A stretch of 64,000 nt of DNA, taken from Durusdinium trenchii (lineage: Eukaryota > Sar > Dinophyceae > Suessiales > Symbiodiniaceae). The DNA lies in the NCBI GenBank assembly GCA_963970005.1, contig CAXAMN010003725.1, positions 285,292 to 349,291 on the forward strand. The letters are read 5' to 3'. Position numbers and translations under genes: made by a program. Of the stretch, positions 1-11,474 are shown piece by piece; within the stretch, counting starts at the first letter, position 1, and the number at the start of each line of letters is the position of its first letter. The notes below the pieces were generated by a model that saw only the letters and a list, made by a program, of their open reading frames with translations, did not search any database and was not told where the DNA came from.

Positions 1-258
1 GACTTAGGAATGTGGACTACAAGAAGCACTTGGGTGACTCCATTGACGTGTACCACTTGCAGCTGGGACAGTTACTGTAAGTTGATGGCCACATTCATGG
101 CCGGCTTGGCTGTAACCCTGTTGAAGATACGGCACATGGAGGAGCCACAGCTTGCCATCACACGTGGTCGGAGAGACCGGCCTCGGTGACCCTCCCCTGA
201 GAGACTGAGGTACGACGACCCCTTGCTGGACAATACGGATTTGGATGAAGTGATTTAA
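1..258 (+). CDS. 3' end of an unidentified gene (two exons)
   Basis: Two exons join in phase. Exon 1 runs from the window edge to base 76 and ends at a strong GTAAGT donor after two bases of a codon. Exon 2 starts at 210 after an AG acceptor, supplies the missing base, and ends at TAA 256-258. The readable end carries DYKKHLGDSIDVYHLQLGQ and then an acidic tail rich in D and L (DDPLL, DLDEVI). I do not recognise the family. The gene continues upstream of the window, so nothing can be said about its N-terminus. Support comes from the consensus donor, phase agreement and soluble composition. Confidence 0.5.
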
Positions 259-2040
259 ACTCGTCATGCAGCTATTTCAAACCTGCATGACTACCTCGAC
301 GCGGGCTGAGTACATCTCACTGACTGAAGCTTATGTGATGTCGAAAACGGCACACTCGGAAAATTCTACTGGGTTCAGGCCCAAAAGTATCCGACGATGA
401 CCTTTTTGCAAACGTAACCAGTGGCATGTTTTTTTTGAAGACCCTGCATGTCCATCCCGGATGCTTGTCATCAGTCATTGGATGATTTTCCTCCTGCACT
501 GCAGCCAAGACGATGACAATGTTCAACCTTTAATTGATTGGCTTGGCTGTCTCCATGATACAGAGCAGCGGTTAAAAAGGGCTTGGTCTGCGGAAGGTGC
601 ACAGTATTTGACTTCCTTTGGAAGCCATTGCGCGATGCATCAAACCAACCGCAAATCCAACACATAGCCTCGGACGTGACAACGTGCAGCCCCAAAAAGC
701 CATCCATGAATCTAAACTCCTCGTCAACTCCTTCTCTTGAGTTGGGACAACTGACAAGTGTCCGAGACCTTGCATTCTGGCGTTCACGTTGCAACTCAAA
801 GAAATGCCGCAAGGACCGTATTGTAACATTTTCCATTTGCATTTTTGGGTGCACACTGGTGACAGAGTTGTTTTTTCCTGGGCTAGACTGACACAGACAC
901 ATCTCAGGTGGTTTTGCTGATCAATTTCCTCGTGCATGCCTCAGAGTTCTCTGTGTGGAGCCATGGCCCCAAAATCATGCATTACTCTCCAAATCTAGTG
1001 GTGTCCTTATGCTACATCACCTTATTATTTTAAAGTATTTGGATTTTTCTAATCAAAATCATAAGGTCGAATCAGGAAAAATCAAGGTGGGATTGTCAGG
1101 CCTTTCACGTTGGCATTACTTCGACCATCCTTGATTACGAAGAAGCCAACGGCCTGACTTGGGTAGACCCTGAGCACCCTCACTGACTCGGGTGCCACAG
1201 GAAGAGACAGATGGCCCCCTTCTTGCATCTCGGGCCCCCTTGCTCTTGGCCTGGCGGTTGACCGTGTACTAGCGAATCATTCTCTGAGTTCAACCGCCAG
1301 GAAGGTCTCACGAGAAGGAAATCTGGTCCACCATTAAATCAGCTTATGAATTGTCATGTTAAAGTTAGTTATTTTATGGTAAGCCTTTCAATTTTAGTAG
1401 AGAAACCCATCGTACAAATGAAAGGCTTTATGATGCTGCTGCTGTCCTCTATGAAGTGAACCTTTAGCAGTCATTCGTTCGTTCACTTAGGACCTTTTCC
1501 TCGCTTACAGCCGCCGTGTCTGACTGGGCCCCTTCTTGGTCCTAGTCAAACACAAAAGGACACCAACTAGAAAATGTTGAAGTTAAAAACAACACGCGCA
1601 ATTTCAACATGTTCTAGTAGAAGAGTTAAATCTTTTCTAGTAGAACTAGTGGGGTGGGATCTATATACCTTAAAAATCTATGTAAACCCTAAAGCCTAAA
1701 CTACCCAACTCATGTGCACACATTTGGGTTTTGCTCATCAGTGAGTGCTTCATGGAGGCATTTCACATCGCCAGTTTCCGCACATCTCCAGTGCGACCGA
1801 CCAAAGAGAATCCTATGGATCAAGGATGTACATAGTTCTTTTTTGCTTGAAACACCTTCCAAAGAGGCGCCCTGGGCCTTCCAAACGCATGTTCCAAGTG
1901 GGTGGGCCACCTGTACATCATGCATTTGCCGCATGGGGGATATCATGTTGAATCAGGGGCTGCTGCTCTGTGACCGCAACTGAGCCTACGAGTGGCCAGC
2001 ATAGACCGATGCCGAGGTGATCCCATGGCTACGCACCGAT
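259..2040. other. Noncoding spacer with hairpin cluster
   Basis: No exon could be supported here. Open frames at 471-902 on both strands overlap one another and have no matching splice phases. The stretch holds the stem-loop cluster at 1095-1618 and short direct copies of TTCTAGTAGAA near 1612 and 1636. Confidence 0.5.
1095..1618. repeat. Cluster of seven consecutive stem-loops
   Basis: Non-overlapping inverted repeats follow one another: 1095-1158 (stems of 8, 6 and 5 bp with a 6-nt bulge), 1174-1195 (6 bp), 1250-1301 (12 bp perfect, CCTGGCGGTTGA with its complement), 1381-1428 (10 bp), 1444-1493 (5 + 8 bp with a bulge), 1516-1553 (4 + 8 bp with one wobble) and 1566-1618 (7 + 8 bp with one mismatch). 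Loops are about 10-30 nt. The arms of different hairpins are unlike each other, so this is not a simple tandem repeat. Confidence 0.7.
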
Positions 2041-5000
2041 ATTCAGAGGAACGGGATCATGATCACTTCCTCTTACAGGCGGGGCGGCAGAATCCGCAAC
2101 AGTCAAGCATGTGTCCAATGGTGCCCAGCCTGCTCAAGGAACCAAATTTGCTTTGCAAAAAATACGATTGTGCGCATTCTTCTGCGGTTGGACAGAGGTC
2201 TGAGGTAGTACCGGTAGTACCCTACACAGCAGGCAAATTCAACAAAGACATCAATTATCATCCTGTATAGTGGTGGCACAATTCCTCATTCAACTTGCAG
2301 GCAGTCAATATATTCGATGTTGGAAGCTCTGCCTATAGGCTTCCCCACTACACTAGCTTTGCTTAATACATCGGCCTGCAATGAGTTTGGAAGGCGACCT
2401 AGAGCAGCAAATGTTTACCCACCTACAAGGTCATGATTCTGGGGACATTCACATAGGCAGGTTTGTTTCTCCCTACTATGTGGTGTTCGAAGCAGAGGCC
2501 GCCTCTGGCGAAGATCTGGTTGATGGCAGGATCTTCCCATCAGCAGTGCCCAAGCCAGACAGGAAATCTGTTGAATCATGTTTTCCTCCCAAGGTCTCCA
2601 GTGGTGTTTTGAGCAGTTCGACTCGGGTTCACCTCCGAGCAGCCTCCCATGAACTCTTGGACAGCCGGGGCCAGGTTAGACTCCAAGGACAGCTGTTCTT
2701 GGGTTCTCAGTGCCTCCATGGTGCATTGGCCCTTGAGAGGCGCCGGGGCGCTCGGCACTGGCCACGGCTCCAGGTTGCATGCGCTGGTTGTATACCTCGT
2801 TAACGAAGTTAATGAGGAATTGCAGTTGGGGATGGATTGGGTGTGAAGGCGGTTCAATTATTTGGCTTTGGTTGTTCAGCAAGATTAGACCGTTGTGCTC
2901 TTCAACGATTCAGGTGCTTGATCAGCAGCTGCTAAGCAGGTGTCCTGATTTGTCACATGTTTTCGACAAGCGTTTCCTTTCCTTGATTCAGCTTAGCTGG
3001 AAAGTAACAAGTGCAGTAGCAACACGGCAAATCTCAGACCGCTGAGGTTTTGCTTCGCTGGGGGGCCGCGTCCCAATGCCATGCAGTTCCACGGCTGAAG
3101 GAGTTTCCCCGACAGGGGGTTGGTTTCGGGAAGAGGGAAGTTGTATGGGTATAGGGGATCTTTCTTTTGGAGTATTTGCACATACGGTAATACATCTAAG
3201 TCCTTGGGGCAGGCTTTTTCATGTTCTTGTGCATATTTCTTGCAGACTGCTGGTGACCAACGAGTTTCCTCAGGTTCCACAGCATGAGCTTCACTGCCAG
3301 AAGCTCTCAGATAGACGCGTGCCTGCGGCCATTGGGTGGACATGCGTCTTGCATCCATCATTTTCGGAGCCTGTCTTTCCAGTCATTCGTAGGTCAATGA
3401 AATGCCTGGAGTGTAGCGTTTTTGGCAAAACTAGCGGTGCTGCCTGCCACAACACCAAATCATAGTATGCGTTTGTTTGTAGAAGAATCTGATCCTCCAA
3501 TAAACCAGCGGGTTTGAGGCCAGGATGTGGCCAGACGGCAAGCCAGTGGAGGCTGGGTCTCGGCCTCTTCAGATCGACTTTCGACTTTCGACGCTTCAAT
3601 GCATTGCTGCGGGGTTTTAGTGGAATTTGCTTCATCTACAGGTCCGCAAGAGCTGTCCAACAAGACAACGCCAAGACACGTTTCGCCTCCCTCGGAGCTT
3701 GATATCGCTTGAGGAAAGACCAGATGAAGCATGAATTCTAGTTGTTCGGAATCCGTGAGCCTTGATGCTTCCATTGAGCATGATGGCACAAGCTCACCGA
3801 CGAATTGCTTTCAGTAGCTGGGAACCCTTCCTTTCGGCAAATGATGGGACAAGAGCTGGGCAGGGCTGTATGGGCATGGTCCGCACCAAGCGCATCGAAA
3901 TCAACAAGTTGCCGGCCTATCCGGACCTGGGGGCCTGGGGGCGATTTTTGTGTGTCTTTGCTTGGTGTGTGTGTGTGTGCGCTTTTTTCCTTTTTGGTTG
4001 ATCAGTTCAAGAGGACTAGAAGGTTCAGGGAGAGCACTGGCGGATTTGCAAGTCTTGAGTCTTGAACAGAGAATTCTTAGAGAAACCGAAGTGAAAGCAG
4101 ATGACGTGATGATGGGTCCAGGAGCCACTTGTGGAATCAATAGGAAAGACATTGCTTATCGCTTGATGTTTGGTTTGATGCGATTGAATCACATCAGACG
4201 AGCCACTCAGCTCGAAGGATCTGCCAGATCAAACATGCTTCCTTTTCTTGGTGGATGGGCTGGAGGACGCGGCTACCATGCGGGGGCCCTGTGGTCACTT
4301 TCATAACACCGGTATCATGCTTTTCGCTCTCCTCATCTCTCCCATTTTAGTCATTGTCTCTCCCTCTCTCCTTCCCTTTCTTCGGTTTGACATTGCTTTG
4401 CTCAGGCGTTCCTTCAGATTTCCGGATCCCTTCAATGCGGAGCTCGCAGCGCTGGGCGTGGTCTCCCATGTCACATGTGCCTGCAGCATCACACAATTCC
4501 TCACAAGAGATCATAGAGTCATAGAGATGGCTTGCAATAAATACAGGATAGAAGCCCTTGTGTATAACATAACATATACATTAATTACATACAGTATATA
4601 CATGGATTTGAATTTGTGACGGTCCTTTTGAGATCGCTGTATGTTTAGGTGGTGATGTAATTGAGTGATGGAATTATGAGCATCAGCAACAGCAACATCG
4701 AACACCAACGACACCCACAGCAAAAGGACAAGACACGACATGACAAACTGCGACAACCACTGATTGCAACCACAACGGAAGCCGCAAAGAACAACAGAGG
4801 TGAGAGAGGGAGAGAAAGAGGATGAAAGAGGAGGAGGAACAGGACGAAGAAGATTACACGCTGACTCACTAACATCGAGGTGGACTCCCTACTGTTCAAA
4901 GAGGAAAGTGGTCTTCCAACCATCTACTTCCACGTAACAGCGACATCACAGCGGTTGACGAGACGAGAAACGTGTTGCGCTCGAATGAGCAGATCGTTCT

Positions 5001-6149
5001 TTCCACGCTTTCTGTCCCATGGCCGGGACCGGGACCGTAGCCCTGCACATGGAGATTTCTCATGGATTTGGCATTTGTACGAACCTTCGAAGGATGGAAT
5101 GCCGCTAGCAGGTGCATGAGCTGACATGATATTTATAGTCTTAATTATGTCATAGTGTTTTGTGAGTGCGTACGTGCCTCAAGTTGTCAAGAATATATAT
5201 CTCGAGATCGTTTTGGTGTCTTCTTTGTCGTGGGTGCAGTTGGTCGACCCAGGCATGCTGCAGACTGATCAGGACCCGAGCCGATTGTCACTGGCCCAAT
5301 GTGGGGTTTCGGGGGACTTCGATGGGTGTGAGTTTGGGCACAAAATCATGCTCCAATCAAACCGATGGCGGAAGTTACGGCTGCAAGTTGATGTCCAATG
5401 TGTCGTCTTCGTTCTTCCCCGGTGAACTTCTTTTTCATCCACCGGGGCGGCACGATGTGACACGGTGAGACAATGTCCTTTGAGCGGCTCGTGTCGAGGA
5501 ACAAGCGCCCTTGAAAAGCGGACGACCCTACCAGTTCCAGGCAGGGCCAGTGGAAGGAAAAGGGACACAAACCATTAGACTATGTGTGAAGACAACACAA
5601 GGAGGTCCAATGAAAGCTGAAAAGAGTCTTAAAGAAAAGAGAAACGGGACACTTTTCAAAATAACATTGAAGAAACAGGGAACACAAAAAAACACCGTAA
5701 ATATAAAGAAAAACAACAAGAGTAAGAGAAACCGCAAAAGACACTGCTTGAAGAGAAACAAGTAAAGAAGAACAGAAAACAGGTCAATAGAAGAACCTTC
5801 AATAAGAATCATGAAGGACAGAAAAGAGGCCCAAAGAAAAAGCACTGCCTAAAGAAAGATCAATATTATTCAATAAACAACATGTCTAGAGAACAAACGT
5901 ATAGAGGAACCAAGAACAAAAGGTATCAAGAACAAGGTCTTTACATATTTATATGATGTTAAAAGGAAGGACAAAGCAGAAAGAAAAGCAAGCGCCCTTT
6001 AAGAGCTGTGCCAGTTCCAGGCAAATCCAGTACAGCGGAGGCTTTTCTTCCCCCGTTGGCAGGTCACCGCCTATGGCGCCAAGGGCGAGGTCTTGGGAGT
6101 TGAATGCTCAGTGGAAAGGAGACCAGCAGAGCACCGGGGAGCGCAGTGA
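2041..6149 (+). CDS. Putative intron-rich gene of unknown function
   Basis: A chain of protein-like exons sits on the plus strand, each next to AG acceptors or GT/GC donors: about 2081-2155 (GRQNPQQSSMCPM), 2461-2560 (SPYYVVFEAEAASGEDL), 3860-3928 (RTKRIEINKLPAYPDL), 4006-4236 (LEQRILRETEVKADD and GINRKDIAYRLMFGLMRL), 4406-4490 (FRFPDPFNAELAALG), 4940-5040 (DETRNVLRSNEQIVL, could be a terminal exon), 5240-5325 (DPGMLQTDQDPSRLS) and 6063-6149 (VTAYGAKGEVLGVECSVERR, then TGA). I could not verify that all belong to one transcript; a TAG at about 5040 could end one gene with a second ending at 6149. No family is recognised. Confidence 0.35.
5550..5945. repeat. Purine-rich low-complexity tract
   Basis: About 400 bases in which the plus strand is strongly A/G biased (runs such as AAAGAAAAACAACAAGAG). 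It has no stable coding frame and probably lies in an intron or spacer just before the exon at 6063. Confidence 0.6.
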
Positions 6150-7658
6150 TGACCTTTGATTTCGCAACACACGAAACACCAGCAGAACATGATGATAAGC
6201 ATCTCCAAAACTTACCTTGACTAGGCCTCCGCTTGGTCTATGCCCACCAGCATCGAGCGAAAACGGACTGCGCAGGGCTTGTGAAAGTGAACTTGCTGCC
6301 TGGTTTTGGCCTACGCCCTGTCACTACACTAGCTAGTTGAACTGGAAGCTAATTTGCAGAAGAACTTGTACATTGATAATTTTGAGAATGTTCCTGCGTG
6401 AGAAGGTTCCATCTTCTGCAAGGCTTATTTGTTGCTGACGGTTTGTCTAGCAGTCCCGTGGTTTTTGTGGTTTTTGTCGGTTGGGTCATCATTGTACATA
6501 TGATGCTGCGTCATGCCCAGTGCTGTCTAGTGTGGGTGGGGTGGGGCCAAGTGGTGAGGTTTGTTGTGCTTCGCCTGAAAGTTAGCGATTCCCAGTTTGG
6601 GTTTCAGGGTCCCAAAACAAACAACAACATCTAATTCTTGTAGAAACGGGACCGAGTTGGTAGAATAACGCGCACTTTAAATGTGTTTGTTCGACGGCAC
6701 AACGCAAAACCCCGGAGAAAAGCTGCAAAATTCAAAGCAGGCCTGATATAATTGAAAAGGCGCAAGTCCTGCCGGACCTCTGCGTGGACCATGACCTGAT
6801 TTAGAGCGTTTCACTTGGTCTTTTGGCAACATTTGATGCTATGACGAACATGCAGTCCTCGTCCCTCGCCCATGGCACCCATTCAGCACAGGAGATTTAC
6901 GGAATTGCCCTTACTGCTTTGGCGAGGCTTTTGAGATTGATTTTGCGGCCTTTAAGAGATCAATCTTAAGCTGATTCTTCTTTCAGGAAGGTGCAACCGG
7001 CCAGAAAGAGCAACAGGCAAATATTGAAGAAGACTGCTTTTCTGACAGTCTGCTCAATGCAATATATTATATTATATAACATATAATAGCAAAAATGGTT
7101 ATGATATTGAACAATTAGAACCCAGACGTGAAGCCGATTTGGAGGCTTGTGTGGCATTCTGCCGTTGGGGCCCCGGCCAAGCAGGGCGTGGCGGTCTCTG
7201 GGGGCCCCCGAAGCCAATAACATTTGTTGCTTGTTTCTTTCCTACTTGTATGGTTGGGATTCTTCTTCTGGGGCTGTGCATGGCTGGGGAGTGATATGGA
7301 TCCTCAAGAATGACATTGGAGCTGGACAGCTTCTTAGTGTTTCCCTTTCGATGCCGGTGCATCTCGTGCAGAAAAGGCCCAGCACTTTCAAGTACTTTTT
7401 GAAGGAGCACTGCGTCGTCCTTTCCAAGGCTGGCTGAGTTCGAATCCGAGTTCATCGGAGTAGAGAGAGTCACCAGAGGCTGAGATTCTTTGAGAGTCAG
7501 AGAAGTCTGATCCTCCAGGAGCCAAGCATGGTTATCAAGCCATGCACCCAGCATTGCCAAGTCATGCATTTCACTTGTGTTTGTTTTGGAAGAGAGTTCT
7601 CGTCACTCCTTTCGCACCTGTGATTTCGCAGACCATTCCTGCACAGTCCTCTCATCAG
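6150..7658. other. Spacer without a supported gene
   Basis: Contains a short TATA-rich stretch near 7060-7090. Overlapping open frames on both strands at 7099-7569 both look partly protein-like, and neither has splice support. Nothing else is recognisable. Confidence 0.4.
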
Positions 7659-7788
7659 CCAAGGTTCAAGAGGATTTGCTTGCACAAGCCTCAGAGGTGT
7701 GTCCTAAATTGGCAATGGAACAAATTGTGCGGATCTCATGGGGGTCAGAGTGTGTGGCGGCCATTGTCGCACTAATTGCAAGTGGAAG
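7659..7788 (+). CDS. Isolated internal exon, unknown protein
   Basis: A clean exon between a CAG acceptor (7657-7658) and an AG|GTGCGC donor. It reads as a mixed helix: a polar part (KVQEDLLAQASEVCPKLAMEQ) followed by a hydrophobic part (ECVAAIVALIASGR). Neighbouring exons of the same gene were not found. The family is not recognised. Confidence 0.4.
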
Positions 7789-8487
7789 GTGCGCAGGACA
7801 TGGAGTAAGAATCCATAGTAGCCATAGTATAGATCCAAAAAGGTCTGGTGAACGAGTTAGTTGTCATTGGACAACGTGCTTTTGTGCTTTGATGAGCTTC
7901 GCCATTAGCCACCATGCCGCCATGCCCCATGTACATTGTAGATGCATTTGAATGCACACAAGGCACAGTTCTTTTTAAAATCAAGCCTCAGGTCAGTCTG
8001 GTCGAAAGCTCCAGAGTTCAGTGGCATTGGGAAGAACGGTGAGAGCCTGAACCAGCAGGCGAGCAAAGTGAGACTCCACTATTCCGTGTGGCCCGAGCCT
8101 GCCGGGCAGTCGAAACGACGGACCGAGATGGGTGACAGAGGGCTAAACACCCATTGAGCGCACAGAGGGCTAGAGACCACCGAGACTAAGTCCATCTCGG
8201 AGTCTCTTGAGTTGCATGAATACAATACACATATGTAAATGTATATATGCATACTATATAATACCATATATCTATAACTATAGGCGTTGTCAGGAAATTG
8301 CACTGCATGATGTTGCAGCATTGGGGACGGGGATCTATACTCATTAGCTTCGAGGGCCAGCCCATTCCAAGCATGCAGCCTCCTGCTTTGTGTGACAATG
8401 TTCTAGCACGGTTTGCTTGTCCCTCAGCGCTGGCAGGTGCAAGTCTACTTCTCGTCCTGTAGCGAGATGAAGGTGCAGACCTGTTGG

Positions 8488-9673
8488 CTACCAGAGTATG
8501 CGGGTTGCTTTCCTTGATTTTACAAGATTGTTTCCCAATGTTTCCCAGATGTTCATGACGTCATCCATGTCATGAAAGCTGCCCCTCCGACTGGGAAAAC
8601 ACCGTACCGTTTTTGTATATGCCCACCAATGAGCACACCCCAAAAAAACTGACGTAGGTAACACACACACACACACACATGCAGCTTCGACTTACTTTTG
8701 GTTCCAGCCGCACTTACCAGTGGGGAAGGATTTGCTGTCCATAAGATAGTCCCTTTGCAGTTGTGTTTGCCATGAACACTCCCCAAACATCTATCTTGCC
8801 AAGAAGGGCCTTCTCGGGGTAGTATCTGCGCTGAAAAAATATGCGTATGCAGTATATGTCTTTTGGCCTGGCCATGCCTGGCCCACCAAAAAATATCAAA
8901 AGCGGGCACATGCGCTTCCCAATCCACGGAACAGGTGCTGCCTTGGGAGTCTGAAAAACACTTGGGCGCATTCGCAAAAAAAACGGTACCTTCCAGATCT
9001 TCTAGGAAACAGAGTTTTGTTGTTTTTGACTAGCTGACTTTGAATGAGACGCGGGCCCCCCTGGTGCAGGTGACTGAGCCGGCGAAGCTGGACCGGAGCC
9101 GAAGGCGAGAGAAGCCCATGAGTCAGGCCTGAGAGAAGCATCGGACGTCAGAATATCCTCCTTCACGAGATGGACATGGATTGAAGAGATCACAAAGGTG
9201 TGTGTGTTTTCTTATATTCAATTTCGCAAGAGTGTTTTCACTGCCTGGCCTTTCCCAAGATTGAGAGCCAAAACACGAGAAGACTTGGACAGGGAAGAGA
9301 GATAGTTAGCAAAGCTGAAGCTCTCGGACGCTGATAATCTCCCACGATGGTAGCCTTGGTCCTCCCCTCTGAGCAGGTCTTTCCCAACTCTGATCGGGTG
9401 AACGCTGAAGACAACATGCAGCTGGCTCAGCCCTTGTTGCTTCGGTGGAGCAGGCAAACTTTGGGGCTAGGAGCTGCAACTGCGAGGAAGAAGACATGAG
9501 CTTTTGAATGTTCTATTCAACTTGGAGTCATACACGTGCTGATTTGGAAGGTCTACTGAGTCTACTGTCCTTTCGACTCCGAGGATTGTGGTGTTGGACG
9601 CCTTCGCACAGGACATCACTTTAAATGTTGGCCACTTGTGTGCAGAGAGGACAAGAGAGGACAGGCGGCTCAT
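8488..9673 (-). CDS. Minus-strand multi-exon gene, unknown function
   Basis: A possible start ATG is at 9673-9671 and opens an exon to about 9502 (SAHKWPTFKVMSCAK, then NTTILGVERTVDSVDLPNQ). Protein-like exons follow at about 9457-9225, 9190-9025 (serine/proline-rich, DSWASLAFGSGPASPAQS) and 8960-8915. The best-supported part is the exon 8830-8718 (RRYYPEKALLGKIDVWGVF), which follows a TTTTTCAG acceptor and ends in a perfect GTAAGT donor in phase 2. It joins in phase to 8590-8488 (RRGSFHDMDDVMNIWETLG), which ends in TAG. A (CA)n microsatellite near 8660-8680 lies in the last intron. The product is not recognised. Confidence 0.4.
8660..8681. repeat. (CA)n microsatellite
   Basis: About ten CA units in the last intron of the minus-strand candidate gene. 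Confidence 0.9.
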
Positions 9674-10581
9674 CTAGGGAGCCCTGCTGCACACCAATCA
9701 TCTCGCAAAGGGTGCAGTCATTGTTGGCAGGCATTCAGCATTCGGGCATTCCGGGCTCAAGTTTGTTGTTTGGGGCAGGTAACAACGGAAGGAGGCTCAG
9801 GGGGGCACAATAGGGCTCAGGTAGGCTACAACAGAGAGTTGGCTCAAACGAATGGCAGGGACTATGGGGATATATAATAGATAATAGCAAACACCTCGAT
9901 TCAGCCGCCCTAGCAATGTTTTTTAGACAGGTGGTTGGGAAGAGTTCCCAAGAAGAAGCACGGCCACTGTACCCTTTTTGCCTGCGGTTACTGTTTCTCT
10001 TAGAGGGCAAAATGCATATACATTTTGCTCTGGGTATCCTCTCATTGTGTTTTGTTGGCGTTGGCTGACTTTTGCGGCGATTCTTTCAGCTTTGATCAAC
10101 ACGCTCCGAAGAGTCTCGTGCTTCGCTTGCCTCGCTTGCTTCGCTATGATCCGAGGCAATGATCTGAGCCAAAAGCTGACAATCGAGGTTTCTTTGACCT
10201 CCCAGGAGCGGGGGTCGATGTCCCCGAGCATCTTCAAGCCTGGCCCTGGTCCTATGGCCTTCGCATGACTTCAAGGGACATGATCTCAGATGATCAATGG
10301 CTTCCTTCAGAGATCTCAGTCTCAAGCTTGCTCAGCACTGGGCTGAGCGGATGAGGTGTATGGCCAGCGTGCCCCAGATCCAAATGAAGATGCTGTCAAT
10401 TTACAAACTTTGCTTGCATCGCGCATCGCTTACCATAGACTGTGCTAACATTTTGACTTGTTTGTGTGGGTGCCGGAGAAGCACCAAAGGAGGCAGCCAA
10501 AGCATATCAGAGGTCAATCTGCATGGCACTGTGAACAAGAGTATTTGCATTGGAACTTTCATCAGATAATTCTTTACATCC
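9674..10581. other. Spacer; unresolved open frames
   Basis: Two overlapping minus-strand frames around 10086-10325 and 9923-10237 both look protein-like (one has an SEASEASEARDSSE run, the other is arginine/lysine-rich). No splice site or start decides between them, so no gene is called. Confidence 0.35.
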
Positions 10582-10998
10582 TCAAACAGCTCCTGCGGCC
10601 ATGGCCTCGAGACCCAGTGGACTGACCCCAGCCTGGCAGGCCTGGCGGGTGTTTCTGAAGGCCCCGAGCTGAAAGAACCTCCCGAAAAATGGATCCTCCA
10701 TAGCAACTACGCCATAGCCACTATAGGTACCACTCACCAGGTCGATTTGTCTCTTCCAGGCTTTGCGCTCACTCCAACCGCTGCAACTACTGTTCTTAGC
10801 TTTGGTGGTTTGGCCGTGACTGAGCTGAGCAATGGATGCTTTTGAGGCTTCGTGAGAATGGCCTTTATGCGATGAGTGTTCTTTCTCCAAGTCACTCGGG
10901 TCCCTACAGAAAGTTGCACTGAGTTGACTCAAGGACAGCTTTTTGGGGCACCTCTGCCTATCGCGACTGGGTTGGAGTTGGCACAAGTTCACAGGCAT
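10582..10998 (-). CDS. Small two-exon gene, 115 codons, unknown function
   Basis: The ATG at 10998-10996 opens an 87-codon exon ending at 10738 on a GTGAGT donor. After a 69-bp intron with a TTTCAG acceptor, the second exon 10668-10582 adds 28 codons and a stop. Both junctions are phase 0 and canonical GT-AG. The protein is hydrophilic, with a Lys/Ser/His-rich middle (EKEHSSHKGHSHEASKAS) and no membrane span. No family is recognised. The length is short enough that a chance structure remains possible. Confidence 0.4.
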   Translation of the reverse strand: MPVNLCQLQPSRDRQRCPKKLSLSQLSATFCRDPSDLEKEHSSHKGHSHEASKASIAQLSHGQTTKAKNSSCSGWSERKAWKRQIDLVSGTYSGYGVVAMEDPFFGRFFQLGAFRNTRQACQAGVSPLGLEAMAAGAV

Positions 10999-11474
10999 CA
11001 CCGTCGATATAATACAAGTGGTTTGAACTAAGTAATTGTACTGTACAATATTGACAATAATGTTATTCAATCTGCATCAATTCACCAATATTTATGCACA
11101 GTTGCAACGTATTTGTAGAGAGTGGTTCCACGACAGCCTCAGTCTCTCCACCTGGATCTGTCCTACGCGGTTTGTGAAGCATCTTCCAAGACACAGGCAG
11201 CACAGAAGAGCGCCACATGTTCTACTATTGTAAAAGGCCTGCCCCACTGAGTTGTCATAGTCGACCAGCCATCCCACCCAGGCCATGCTACTAAAGGTTT
11301 AGGGCGAAGGCAGCGCCACAGCATACGAGCTGGCCGCGGCAGAGAATGGACTGCGACCTGGCTGGTCAATTGAGGTTCATCTTGATTTTGGACAGCAGTG
11401 GGCATGTTTGTCTAGGTCGACCCTTCAAATAGACTGCAGCCTTCCAAGGTACGCTTGCTGCGGCCGGGCGAGGA

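Noticed and set aside
471-902. Overlapping open frames on both strands near the left end
   Set aside because: No phase-compatible splice neighbours and no recognisable motif.
3460-3789. Minus-strand open frame sharing GGAGGATCAGA.TTCT with 7497-7520
   Set aside because: The shared word suggests a dispersed repeat rather than a gene; no splice support.
7099-7569. Minus-strand open frame (LGKDDAVLLQKVLESAGPF) versus plus-strand frame over the same bases
   Set aside because: Both strands look partly coding; no splice sites or homologous motif decide, so neither is called.
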